Shown here: positions 40,270 to 49,625 of the stretch, piece after piece
How the letters are laid out: each line of letters starts with the position of its first letter
How positions within the stretch are numbered: position 1 is the first letter of the stretch
Source: Erwinia sp.
GTDB lineage: Bacteria > Pseudomonadota > Gammaproteobacteria > Enterobacterales > Enterobacteriaceae
DNA length: 64,000 nt
Assembly: GCA_964016415.1 (NCBI GenBank)
Contig: OZ024666.1
Location: forward strand, 124,001-188,000
Direction of reading: 5' to 3'
The notes under the pieces: generated by a model
What the model was told of the DNA's origin: nothing
What the model saw: the letters and a program-made list of their open reading frames with translations, nothing else
The model's database searches: none
Made by a program: the position numbers and the translations under genes

Positions 40270-40728
40270 TTAAAAGTGGGGAACCAGGTTCGCCTTCTGG
40301 ATGTTACTCAGTGCGAACACGTCGTCTTTACCTTCGACAGCAACAGTAATCATTTCACCCTGCACGGCTTTAATAATACCCTGCCATTTGCGGCGATTCT
40401 GCACGGCAATACACAATACGAGACTGACTTCATGACCAATAAAACTTGCGTAGTGCGCGGCAGTAAATAGTGGCCTGTCAAGACCCGGTGATGACACCTC
40501 AAGGTTATAGGCAACCGTTATAGGGTCTTCTACATCAAAAACGGCACTGACCTGGTGGCTGACATCAGCACAATCATCAACAGTAATACCATTTTCGCTG
40601 TCTATGTAGATGCGTAAGGTCGATGTACGCCCCCGCACAAACTCAATACCCACCAGCTCATAGCCTAATGCTTCCACTGGTGCTGAAATGAGTGCTATTA
40701 ATTTTTGCTCTAATGTGGACAAACCCAC
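40270..40728 (-). CDS. rimP: Ribosome maturation factor RimP
   Basis: Needed for 30S assembly. GTG at 40728 gives [30 protein letters not shown] (quoted in part), matching the E. coli start; an earlier TTG in frame would only add two residues. 152 residues with the conserved [20 protein letters not shown] and [12 protein letters not shown]. First protein gene of the metY-rimP-nusA-infB operon. Confidence 0.95.
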   Translation of the reverse strand: MGLSTLEQKLIALISAPVEALGYELVGIEFVRGRTSTLRIYIDSENGITVDDCADVSHQVSAVFDVEDPITVAYNLEVSSPGLDRPLFTAAHYASFIGHEVSLVLCIAVQNRRKWQGIIKAVQGEMITVAVEGKDDVFALSNIQKANLVPHF

Positions 40729-40740
40729 CCCCAAGACATA

Positions 40741-40761
40741 AAAAAAGGGCCTTTATAGCCC
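40741..40761 (-). terminator. Second hairpin with U-run downstream of metY
   Basis: GGGC/GCCC stem followed by six U on the minus strand, 13 bp before the rimP start. A weak terminator or attenuator that would make rimP-nusA-infB expression lower than metY. Confidence 0.5.
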
Positions 40762-40782
40762 AGTATACTGTTCCCTAATAAC

Positions 40783-40804
40783 AAAAAACCCCGATATATC
40801 GGGG
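40783..40804 (-). terminator. Terminator downstream of metY
   Basis: CCCCGATATATCGGGG palindrome followed by six U on the minus strand, between metY and rimP. Partial termination here would separate tRNA from mRNA. Confidence 0.85.
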
Positions 40805-40932
40805 TATTATGCGACTGGACCCTGTACGCCATGACTGGCGGTTCGGTCAAACCCAAAAGAATTTTTTTCAAAACTGGCTGTAAGAGTAGAGATGATTGCA
40901 TACAGTGCATTTGAAAACAACTCTGAGGGAAG

Positions 40933-41009
<77 letters not shown>

Positions 41010-41125
41010 TCCGAAAACGTGAGCATACTACGCTGACTCTGCATAAATTGCAAACAAAAGTCATATTTCAGGTGAACTGGCTGTCACTTGTCGGTGCTAA
41101 GTTGGGCGACTGAGCGACATCCTGC

Positions 41126-41157
41126 CCCTCACAGAGCTGGTTATTGCTCTGTGAGGG
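41126..41157. terminator. 12-bp perfect stem downstream of aminotransferase gene
   Basis: CCCTCACAGAGC pairs with GCTCTGTGAGGG around an 8-nt loop, 15 bp beyond the aminotransferase stop. It is strong enough to be a terminator or mRNA-stabilising hairpin but lacks a U-run. Confidence 0.6.
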
Positions 41158-41171
41158 AACAGCCTGACCCA

Positions 41172-42509
41172 TTAACGCACTTGTGTCGTAAAATCACCCA
41201 GTACCTGGTCGATAATGGTGATACCTTGATTCACCTGATCTGGCGTGACAATGCAAGGCGGGACAACATGGATACGGTTTTCGGCGATAAAAGTCAGTAA
41301 TCCGGCGTTCATGAGACCACCTTTAATGGAAGCCATCTCCGTTGCATTCAGTGGTGTCTTCGCTCTCCTGTCACTGACCAATTCCAGTGCCTGAAACATC
41401 CCCCGGCCGCGCACTTCACCAATCAATGCATGTTTACTGGCGAGCGCTTCAAGCCCATGACGTAACACACCATTCCCTACCGTAGCGGCATTTTCCACTA
41501 CCTTTTCTGCTTTCATTGCATCAATGGTAGCAACAATCGCAGCCATTGCCAGAGGATGCCCGGAATAGGTCAGCCCACCGGCAAAGAAGTGATCATCAAA
41601 GTAGTGTGCGACAGGCTCACTGATCAATACGCCACCCGCAGGTACATAACCCGCATTGACGCCTTTGGCAAACGTGATCAAATCAGGGACTACAACGTCC
41701 TGTTCAAACGCGAACCAGCTGCCAGTTCGACCGAATCCTACCATCACCTCATCGAGAATAAGCAGGATGCCAAACTCATCTGCCAGCGCCCGTACTCCCT
41801 GAAGATATCCCGGGGGTGGCACCAGAATCCCTGCTGTTCCGGGTACTGATTCCAGCAGAATAGCGGCGATGGCTTTCGGACCTTCACACTCAATGACACG
41901 CCGTAAGTGAGCCAGGGCGCGCTGGCACTCCTCTTCTTCACTGGTTGCGTTAAACTCGCTGCGATAAAGATAAGGGTTGAAAAAATGCACATGCCCGCGG
42001 GAATATTCATTCGGTACACGTCGTGAGTCTCCGGTTGCTGCGATGGCGCTACCGGTATTGCCATGATAAGAGCGATAGGCTGATAATACTTTATCCCGCC
42101 CGGTGTACATACGTGCCATGCGAATGGCATTTTCGTTAGCATCGGCTCCCGCATTAGTGAAAAAAACTTTGCTGAATCCTTCCGGTGCTAATTCTACTAT
42201 ACGTTTTGCCGCCTCACCCCGTGCGAGATTTGCTGTGGCCGGCGCAATGGTAACCAGTGAATCAATTTGCGCTTTCATCGCTTCCAGCACGTGCGGATGC
42301 TGATAGCCAATATTCACATTGACCAGTTGGCTGCTGAAATCAAGATACCGTTTACCCTCGTAATCCCACAATTCGCAACCTTCTGCGCCAGCAATCACTA
42401 ATGGGTTAAGGTTGCCCTGTGCTGACCAGGAATGGAACACATAATCACGATCCAGCTGTTTGACGTCCTGGTTAGTGATTGCGATATCATGCTGAGTCGC
42501 CTGTTTCAT
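41172..42509 (-). CDS. Class III PLP-dependent aminotransferase
   Basis: Omega-type aminotransferase (445 residues) of the same family as taurine-, beta-alanine- and GABA-pyruvate aminotransferases. PLP site: the GADANENAIRMAR phosphate-binding region near residue 125, ILDEVMVGFGRTG (Asp holding the pyridine N, near 250), and the Schiff-base Lys in DLITFAKGVNAGYVPAGG (near 285). No feature fixes the donor; a role with the ureido-hydrolase genes downstream (e.g. a beta-amino acid product) is only a guess. It is divergent from the SDR gene, with a 19-bp palindrome between them. Confidence 0.85.
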   Translation of the reverse strand: MKQATQHDIAITNQDVKQLDRDYVFHSWSAQGNLNPLVIAGAEGCELWDYEGKRYLDFSSQLVNVNIGYQHPHVLEAMKAQIDSLVTIAPATANLARGEAAKRIVELAPEGFSKVFFTNAGADANENAIRMARMYTGRDKVLSAYRSYHGNTGSAIAATGDSRRVPNEYSRGHVHFFNPYLYRSEFNATSEEEECQRALAHLRRVIECEGPKAIAAILLESVPGTAGILVPPPGYLQGVRALADEFGILLILDEVMVGFGRTGSWFAFEQDVVVPDLITFAKGVNAGYVPAGGVLISEPVAHYFDDHFFAGGLTYSGHPLAMAAIVATIDAMKAEKVVENAATVGNGVLRHGLEALASKHALIGEVRGRGMFQALELVSDRRAKTPLNATEMASIKGGLMNAGLLTFIAENRIHVVPPCIVTPDQVNQGITIIDQVLGDFTTQVR

Positions 42510-42592
42510 GTTTGTACCCTGCCTCTCTCTGGTTGATAACTCATGATTGGCGTTTTCAACACAAAACAGATAGAGCCAGAGCCAATAAACCC

Positions 42593-42611
42593 ATGTGACA
42601 AGGTGTCACAT
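42593..42611. promoter_or_regulatory. 19-bp perfect palindrome, candidate operator
   Basis: ATGTGACA-AGG-TGTCACAT lies in the 180-bp divergent promoter region between the aminotransferase and SDR genes. It resembles a CRP site but the two half-sites are seven instead of six bases apart, so a dedicated dimeric repressor is a better reading. The regulator is not identified. Confidence 0.5.
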
Positions 42612-42659
42612 CATCAGGAGAGAACTGCCCCTGTCAGTCAGCCTCTGGCATTTTTATAG

Positions 42660-43454
<795 letters not shown>

Positions 43455-43463
43455 TCTTTCCAC

Positions 43464-43498
43464 ATCCCCTGGCGCTCAGAAAAAGCAAACCAGGGGAT
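43464..43498. terminator. Bidirectional hairpin between SDR and ABC ATPase genes
   Basis: ATCCCCTGG pairs with CCAGGGGAT (9 bp) in the gap between convergent genes. U-runs are weak on both sides. Confidence 0.6.
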
Positions 43499-43501
43499 AT
43501 T

Positions 43502-44263
43502 TCATTGTCCTCGTTGTAAAAATTGCCTTACCCTTTCTGAATCAGGGTCTGTGAAAAACTTTTCGGGCGCGGCTTTCTCAATCAGTACACCTTTCTCAAG
43601 AAACACCACTTCATCGGAAACCTGACGGGCAAAATCCATTTCATGGGTGACAACAACCATGGTGTACCCTTCCATCGCCAGTGTTTTCATCACCCCGAGG
43701 ACTTCACTGACCAGTTCCGGATCCAGCGCCGATGTAGGCTCGTCGAATAAAATGACATCCGGTGACATTGCCAGTGAACGGGCGATAGCGACACGCTGTT
43801 TCTGTCCACCGGAAAGCGTTATCGGGTAAACATCGGCTTTATGTAACATGCCCACTTTATCTAATTGCTGACGGGCAATTGCCTGAGCTTCTTTGGGTTT
43901 CATGCCTTTGACATGCAGTAAGGCTTCACTCACATTTTGTTGTACCGTGAGATGTGGCCAGAGGTTGAAGCTTTGAAAAACCATACCGATCCGTTCACGA
44001 ATTTTTGCCAGTTGCCGGTGTGACATTATCTGTCCGTTGTGTTCATTGATCCCCACACGTTCACCATTAACCCGTACCTCACCGCGATCAGGTTGCTCCA
44101 GCCAGTTCATACATCGCAATAGTGTCGACTTGCCCGAACCAGAAGACCCCAGAATACTGACGACAGTACCCTGTCTGACCTGCAGATTGATGTCACGCAG
44201 GACTTCAATATTATCAAATTGCTTTGAGACATTTTTTACGCTGACCGCGACAGATTCAGGCAT
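43502..44263 (-). CDS. Polar amino acid ABC transporter, ATP-binding protein
   Basis: GlnQ/HisP-type ATPase of 253 residues: Walker [10 protein letters not shown] near 37, Q-loop [13 protein letters not shown], signature [17 protein letters not shown], Walker [15 protein letters not shown], switch His in [11 protein letters not shown]. Last gene of a four-gene importer operon; start overlaps the preceding permease by 8 bp. Confidence 0.93.
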   Translation of the reverse strand: MPESVAVSVKNVSKQFDNIEVLRDINLQVRQGTVVSILGSSGSGKSTLLRCMNWLEQPDRGEVRVNGERVGINEHNGQIMSHRQLAKIRERIGMVFQSFNLWPHLTVQQNVSEALLHVKGMKPKEAQAIARQQLDKVGMLHKADVYPITLSGGQKQRVAIARSLAMSPDVILFDEPTSALDPELVSEVLGVMKTLAMEGYTMVVVTHEMDFARQVSDEVVFLEKGVLIEKAAPEKFFTDPDSERVRQFLQRGQ

Positions 44264-44921
44264 GATTCATTCCTCTTCGTTGTCCCCAGAGACTCAGTCG
44301 TTTTACTGTCAATTCCAGCACGATGCTGATCGCCCCATAGAGAGCAATTGCAACAACAAATGCATTTAACGGAATAAAGTAGGTAGCCTGAACACTGTTG
44401 GCTGCCGCTGTGATCTCCTGCACTGTGATAATGCTCAGGAAGGCAGTATCTTTGAGGCAAATAATTAACTGATTACCCATCAGGGGTAATCCCGATGAGA
44501 GAATATTCGGCAGAATAATGCGCCGGAATAAGGTATAGCGGGTGAAGCCCTGCGCCAGGGCAGCTTCAACATAACCAGCAGAAAAAAGCCGGCGCTGGCT
44601 ACGTAAAATCTCAAAAAAATAAGCGCCGTGATAGATAATCAGTGCGAAAAGTCCGGCAGACCACGCGTCAAGACTGATACCAATCTCCGGCAAGCCGTAG
44701 TAGAGCAGGTACGCCAGAATTAAAAAAGGAGTAGTGCGCATCAGACTGACAAACCCGGTGATAATACGATTCAATACCCTATGCTGATATTCGCTGAGGT
44801 AACACAAGACTATGCCGGAAAGTAATCCCGCAACGGCGGCCAAAATAAAAAGCTCCAGCGTGGTCAGCAAGCCGGCAATAAAACTCTCGCGTACCGACCA
44901 GATAGTTGTCCACTGATTCAT
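44256..44921 (-). CDS. Polar amino acid ABC transporter permease
   Basis: HisMQ-type membrane subunit, 221 residues, about five helices ([34 protein letters not shown]). The EAA loop that docks the ATPase reads [22 protein letters not shown] near residue 140. Pairs with the second permease 29 bp upstream. Confidence 0.92.
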   Translation of the reverse strand: MNQWTTIWSVRESFIAGLLTTLELFILAAVAGLLSGIVLCYLSEYQHRVLNRIITGFVSLMRTTPFLILAYLLYYGLPEIGISLDAWSAGLFALIIYHGAYFFEILRSQRRLFSAGYVEAALAQGFTRYTLFRRIILPNILSSGLPLMGNQLIICLKDTAFLSIITVQEITAAANSVQATYFIPLNAFVVAIALYGAISIVLELTVKRLSLWGQRRGMNHA

Positions 44922-44930
44922 CTGTTCACT

Positions 44931-44956
44931 CCTGCACTTAGCGCCTGCACTTAGCG
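44931..44956. repeat. 13-bp tandem duplication at a permease gene end
   Basis: CCTGCACTTAGCG occurs twice in a row. The stop codon of the upstream permease (minus strand) lies in the second copy, so the duplication lengthened only the intergenic spacer. Confidence 0.9.
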
Positions 44957-45592
44957 TGCCAGTCGTTTTGCTTTACGTTCCGCCATACCCTGCAATTTCA
45001 GCAGACACCCGATGATAAGAAGATACAAAAGCGCTGCGGCAAGGATGGGAGAGAGTGGCTCATAGGTCACCGAGGCTATACGGTTAGTAACGCGCGTCAG
45101 GTCGACCACACCAATCACCGCAATCGCCGGACTTCCTTTAATCAGAAATGACATTTCATTGACCAGTGCAGGCAGGCTCTCGATCCACATCTGCGGCAGC
45201 ATAATGTAACGGAAATAGGTCCAGCGCCGCATGCCCACCGCTTCCGCCGCTTCTCGCTGTTCACGGGGGAAGGTACGGAAAGCATTGCGCCAGATCTCTG
45301 CATTGAACGCCGATGTGTTGAGTGTCAGCGCCACAATAGCCGCACTGGTTTTATCCAGATTGATGCCCAGTGCTGGCAACGAGAGAAACAAAAACAGCAC
45401 CAGTGTCACCAGCGGAGTGGCGCGGGCCAGGCTAATGTAGAGGACCAGTAGTTGATCAATAACCGGTATTCGTAACATCCGCACCAGTGCAATCAGCAAC
45501 CCCGTCACTACACCTGCCACAATGGCAATTGCCGAAATCCAGAGGGTTGTCCATGCACCTTCAATCAGTAATTGCCATGAGATTGCATCCAT
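44951..45592 (-). CDS. Polar amino acid ABC transporter permease
   Basis: HisMQ-type membrane subunit of 213 residues with helices such as LWISAIAIVAGVVTGLLIALV and LVLYISLARATPLVTLVLFLF. EAA loop: EAAEAVGMRRWTYFRYIMLPQM near residue 115. Forms the heterodimeric pore with the next gene product. Confidence 0.92.
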   Translation of the reverse strand: MDAISWQLLIEGAWTTLWISAIAIVAGVVTGLLIALVRMLRIPVIDQLLVLYISLARATPLVTLVLFLFLSLPALGINLDKTSAAIVALTLNTSAFNAEIWRNAFRTFPREQREAAEAVGMRRWTYFRYIMLPQMWIESLPALVNEMSFLIKGSPAIAVIGVVDLTRVTNRIASVTYEPLSPILAAALLYLLIIGCLLKLQGMAERKAKRLAR

Positions 45593-45640
45593 AGTCCCTC
45601 CTTAATCTGAAACCAGGCGGCGGTCATCCGCCGCAATCTA

Positions 45641-46495
45641 TTACAACCCGGCTAACTGATGAAACTGTTCAGGACTGGTGATCGGTACCGCAGGCAGCGT
45701 GTCATAGGTTTCACCAAACCACTTCTTCTGCAGCTCGGCCAGCTTGCCGGTTTCGCGCATGTGATTGATGAATTTGGTCATATAGGCCAGTAACTGTGGC
45801 GAGTTTTTCGGTATCGGCCACGCCATGTAACCCGGTCCGGATACCGCCAATCCTTTGGCAAACACTTTAGGGCGAGCTTTGGTCAGATCGTTGACTGATA
45901 TCACCACGTTTATCACATAATCGACGCGTTTATTCGCCAGATCAGCATAGGCTTCAGGATAAGAGGGATATTCGATCACTGGCCCGAGCTTGCCACCCTG
46001 CTTTTCCAGCATCGTTTTCAATTCCGGCAATCTTGCCAGTAACGCGCTGCCAGCTTGTACCCCAACTTTTTTACCACTCAAATCAGCGATGGTGTTCAGT
46101 GAGTGATCACCTGCCCGTTTGACAAAATAGTGCTGAGCAGAGGCCCAGGGGGGTGTAAAATCAAACACTTTCAAACGATCATCGGTGATCACCGCCCCGG
46201 TCAGCGCCATATCATATTGCCCGGTAGAGACAGCCGCCAGCAGGCCAGTCCACGGCAGAATGCTCTGATCGACATTGAATTTGGCGTATTTACGCAACTC
46301 ATCGAGCATATCTTTGTTGAAGCCATCTGCCTTGCCGTTATTCATAAAGTTAAACGGCGCGTAATCGTCCTCCGTGGCTACTTTCAGTGTGCCGGTTTTT
46401 TCGATTTCTGGCAGATCCGCTGCCACCACATGACACGTCAGCATCATTGCCATCAGTGCGCCCAGACAACGTGAAACTGGTATTTTTTTCATCAA
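45641..46495 (-). CDS. Polar amino acid ABC transporter, periplasmic binding protein
   Basis: SBP family 3 protein of 284 residues. Signal peptide MMKKIPVSRCLGALMAMMLTCHVVAA (quoted in part). Mature part begins LPEIEKTGTLKVATEDDYAPFNFMNNGKADGFNKDMLDEL (quoted in part), the usual ligand-binding start; the TGAVITDDRLKVFDFTPPW segment resembles the carboxylate-binding site of amino-acid binders. Exact ligand unknown. First gene of the operon, divergent from the MocR regulator with a 250-bp control region. Confidence 0.92.
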   Translation of the reverse strand: MMKKIPVSRCLGALMAMMLTCHVVAADLPEIEKTGTLKVATEDDYAPFNFMNNGKADGFNKDMLDELRKYAKFNVDQSILPWTGLLAAVSTGQYDMALTGAVITDDRLKVFDFTPPWASAQHYFVKRAGDHSLNTIADLSGKKVGVQAGSALLARLPELKTMLEKQGGKLGPVIEYPSYPEAYADLANKRVDYVINVVISVNDLTKARPKVFAKGLAVSGPGYMAWPIPKNSPQLLAYMTKFINHMRETGKLAELQKKWFGETYDTLPAVPITSPEQFHQLAGL

Positions 46496-46746
46496 TCTAC
46501 CCCTGAGTTATTACGCCCGTCGTGTTCTTTCCGGAACAGGAAAGGATTGTCACCGTGATATATGTCGCCGGAAATCCTGGTCCGCGACTGATGAATACGT
46601 TTTTACTGTAGAGAGCGTTTTCACTTTCCGGATAGATCCAGTTTTGCTGTGTGGATGTGTCAGCAACACGCATCAGTGACATATCCCGGAACCTGGTACG
46701 GATATTGCTGTTTTTAATTGTCGTCGGTTGTCGTGAGGAGTAGAGG

Positions 46747-48222
46747 ATGGTTCGTCACCTTTTGCACGTTGAGTTCGATGCGCGCCGCGGTTTACAGGAA
46801 CAGGTGCGGGAAACCCTGATTGATGCCATCCTGGGTGGAATTTTTGCTGCTGAACTTCCGCTTCCCTCCTGCCGTCAGCTGGCCAGTCAGTTACAGGTTT
46901 CACGCAACACCACCGCGTTAGTGTTTGAAAGTCTGGTGGCCGAGGGGTATCTGATCAGTCGGCCACGCAGCGGTTACTTCCTTCACCCTGACTACCACCA
47001 CGGTCAGCAATGCAGTCGGACACCCACTGCACCGCCGAATGATACAGCTGCACCATGCTGGAACAATCGTCTGCAAATCACCCCCAGCCAGCAGGAATCG
47101 ATTCTCAAACCCGCAGGCTGGATGCACTACCGTTACCCTTTTATTTATGGTCAGCCAGATACCCGTCAGTTTCCACTCAGCTCATGGCGGGCGACAGCCA
47201 ACTGGCTGCATGGCGGGGTCAGGGATCCGGCCTGGGTGGTTGATCATATCGATCAGGACGTGCCTATGCTGATAGAACAGATACGCACACGAATTTTACC
47301 GAAACGCGGTATCGTTGCCGGGGCAGATGAAATTCTCATTACGCTGGGTTCACAGAATGCCCTCTATCTTCTGACCCGTTTACTGATGTCTTCAGGCACC
47401 AGTGTCGGGGTTGAAAATCCTGGATTTCGTGAAGCGATTAACACCTTTGCCTTAGCCGATACCCGGATAGTACCGCATCAGGTAGATGGTGAGGGAATTG
47501 TCCTGAACGATGGCCACTGTGATTACTACTACGTCACGCCCGGCCATCAGGTGCCGACTGGTGTTGCCATGAGCAAATCACGTCGTCGTCAGCTCCTCGA
47601 ACATGCTATCAGCCGGGATGCAGTGATCATCGAAGATGACTACGACTCCGAGAGTAATTTCATGCTCAATCCACTTTCTGCCCTGAAAGCCAGTGACCGC
47701 AGCGGGCGTGTTATTTATGTCAGTAGTCTGTCAAAAGCATTATCACCAGGGCTGCGCCTCGGCTTTATGGTGGCTGACCCTGAGTTGATCGATGAAGCAA
47801 GAGCGCTGCGACGGCTGGTCTACCGTCATCCCCCCACCAATATTCAATATCAGATGGCGCATTTCCTTGCCCAGGGACACTATGAAACTCACCTGCGCCG
47901 CTACCTTACAGACTCCGCGCAACGCTGGGAACGTCTGAATAGTGCGCTACAGCACCATTTACCCGACTGTACCATGCTGCCGGGCAGCGAGCATGCCAAT
48001 GCTTTCTGGCTGAAAACCCCGGACCAGATTAATACTCAGCAACTGACCTGGCGAGCAGCCCATGCGGGGGTGTTGATTGAACCTGGCGCACGTCATTTCC
48101 TTGACGACACGCCGCCGGATACCTATTTCCGGATGGGGTTCCACGCCATTAATCCGGATGCGATCGAACAAGGGGTAGCAATATTGCATCAGCAAATTGA
48201 CCAGGCTACTTCAGGGGCATGA
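46747..48222 (+). CDS. MocR-type GntR/aminotransferase regulator
   Basis: Fusion of an N-terminal GntR winged helix (LQEQVRETLIDAILGGIFAAELPLPSCRQLASQLQVSRNTTALVFESLVAEGYL, quoted in part) with a fold-type-I aminotransferase domain, 491 residues. The PLP Lys is in YVSSLSKALSPGLRLGFMV near residue 335; IIEDDYDSESNF holds the Asp that contacts the pyridine ring. MocR proteins such as PdxR and GabR sense PLP-ligand adducts. GAGGAG precedes the ATG. Being divergent from the amino-acid importer, it probably controls it. Its stop codon lies inside a long palindrome. Confidence 0.9.
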   Translation: MVRHLLHVEFDARRGLQEQVRETLIDAILGGIFAAELPLPSCRQLASQLQVSRNTTALVFESLVAEGYLISRPRSGYFLHPDYHHGQQCSRTPTAPPNDTAAPCWNNRLQITPSQQESILKPAGWMHYRYPFIYGQPDTRQFPLSSWRATANWLHGGVRDPAWVVDHIDQDVPMLIEQIRTRILPKRGIVAGADEILITLGSQNALYLLTRLLMSSGTSVGVENPGFREAINTFALADTRIVPHQVDGEGIVLNDGHCDYYYVTPGHQVPTGVAMSKSRRRQLLEHAISRDAVIIEDDYDSESNFMLNPLSALKASDRSGRVIYVSSLSKALSPGLRLGFMVADPELIDEARALRRLVYRHPPTNIQYQMAHFLAQGHYETHLRRYLTDSAQRWERLNSALQHHLPDCTMLPGSEHANAFWLKTPDQINTQQLTWRAAHAGVLIEPGARHFLDDTPPDTYFRMGFHAINPDAIEQGVAILHQQIDQATSGA

Positions 48223-48242
48223 AATCATGCCCCTGAAGTAGC
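48205..48242. terminator. 38-bp palindrome at convergent gene ends
   Basis: 18 bases (48205-48222) are perfectly complementary to 48225-48242, leaving two central bases. It includes the last codons and the TGA stop of the MocR gene and ends 8 bp before the stop of the convergent hydrolase gene. It is symmetrical, so it could act as terminator for both genes, without strong U-runs. Confidence 0.7.
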
Positions 48243-48250
48243 AGAAATAA

Positions 48251-49522
48251 CTATTCCACTACCTTTGCATGCCTTAACAATAGGTGTAACAGTACATTTG
48301 CGCCAGCGGTAACGTCATCCGGCGCGGCGTATTCCGCTTCGTTATGACTGATCCCTTCTTTACAGGGAATGAAAATCATCCCGGTAGGCGCCAGATAGCT
48401 CATATACACTGCATCGTGTCCGGCACCCGTGACAATCTCACGCGTGCTGTACCCCAGTTGTTCTGCGACCTGACCAATTTCCCTCTGGCAGCCACTGTCA
48501 AACGGCACGGCGGGATAGTGACTGACCTGCTTCAGGTTTATCGGTAAACCGCTTTTCGCCTGCAGGTCATCAATGAATGCACGTAGTTGCTTGTCCATTT
48601 CATCGACCTGTGCATCAGTGAGGTTACGCAGATCAATCGAGAAGCTGACCTGTCCCGGCACCACATTTCGGCTGTTGGGGTAGACTTGTACCATACCGAC
48701 TGTTCCGCGCCCTTCCTCGGTTTGATCAGCAATCGCAACAACCTGTTGCATGATTTGGGTTGCTACCTGTAATGCGTCTTTACGCAAATACATCGGTGTC
48801 GGTCCTGCATGTGATTCCTGCCCGGTGACCACACAGTCATACCAGCGAATACCCAGCACCCCGGTGACCACACCGATCGTTTTCTCTTCCTGTTCGAGAA
48901 TAGGACCTTGTTCGATGTGCGCTTCAAAGTAAGCTGTGACAGGGTGCTGACCAGGAACCTGTTCCCCCTGATAACCAATACTGCTGAGCGCCTCGCCCAC
49001 ACTGATACCATTAATGTCAGTGACGTTATAGATCTCATCCAGCGCAAACACACCGGCGAACACTCCCGATCCCATCATCACCGGCACAAAACGTGACCCC
49101 TCTTCATTAGTCCAGAACACCACTTCAATCGGTGCGTCTGTCACCACCCGTAACTCGTTCAGGGTACGTATCACTTCCAACGCGGCCAACACGCCATAAT
49201 TACCATCAAACTTACCTCCGGTAGGCTGCGTATCAATATGGCTTCCGGCGTCAACGGGCGGTAATGACGGATTTCGGCCTTCGCGACGCATAAAAACATT
49301 ACCGATTTTATCCACGGTAATCTCCAGCCCGGCCTCTGCGCCCCAGCGAATCACCAGGTCACGCCCCATGCGATCCAGCTCGCTCAACGCCAGACGACAA
49401 CAGCCCCCTTTCGCGGTAGCACCAATTTCGGCCAGTTTCATCAATGACTGCCAGAGCCGTTCACCATTAATACGCCATTTCTCTGACACAAAAGTGGAAA
49501 GGGAAAGTATCTCACTGCTCAT
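48251..49522 (-). CDS. M20-family N-carbamoyl-L-amino acid hydrolase / ureidopropionase-like
   Basis: Zinc-dependent amidohydrolase of the HyuC/AllC group, 423 residues. Metal ligands are in GSHIDTQ (near 92), GGKFDGNYG (Asp, near 103), TNEEGSRF (Glu pair, near 137), EAHIEQG (His, near 202) and the final ISHNEAEYA (His near 394). A lid/dimerisation domain (SHAGPTPMYLRKDA...) sits in the middle, with the conserved GHDAVYMSYLAPTGMIFIPC. Family members cleave carbamoyl or ureido groups from N-carbamoyl amino acids, ureidopropionate or allantoate; which one applies here is open. It is 103 bp downstream of the peptide-type importer genes on the same strand, so it is the likely intracellular step after import. 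Confidence 0.88.
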   Translation of the reverse strand: MSSEILSLSTFVSEKWRINGERLWQSLMKLAEIGATAKGGCCRLALSELDRMGRDLVIRWGAEAGLEITVDKIGNVFMRREGRNPSLPPVDAGSHIDTQPTGGKFDGNYGVLAALEVIRTLNELRVVTDAPIEVVFWTNEEGSRFVPVMMGSGVFAGVFALDEIYNVTDINGISVGEALSSIGYQGEQVPGQHPVTAYFEAHIEQGPILEQEEKTIGVVTGVLGIRWYDCVVTGQESHAGPTPMYLRKDALQVATQIMQQVVAIADQTEEGRGTVGMVQVYPNSRNVVPGQVSFSIDLRNLTDAQVDEMDKQLRAFIDDLQAKSGLPINLKQVSHYPAVPFDSGCQREIGQVAEQLGYSTREIVTGAGHDAVYMSYLAPTGMIFIPCKEGISHNEAEYAAPDDVTAGANVLLHLLLRHAKVVE

Positions 49523-49625
49523 GGGTGTCTCCTTGCTGAAACAGAGTGAGTGCGATAGCCCAGGCTGGCGCTGTCGTTAAGTGATAAAAAAGAAAAATAG
49601 CCGGCGTTGATTATCAACATCACAT

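Noticed and set aside
42593-42611. CRP binding site
   Set aside because: Half-sites match TGTGA/TCACA but are seven bases apart, not six; reported as a palindrome with unknown regulator instead.
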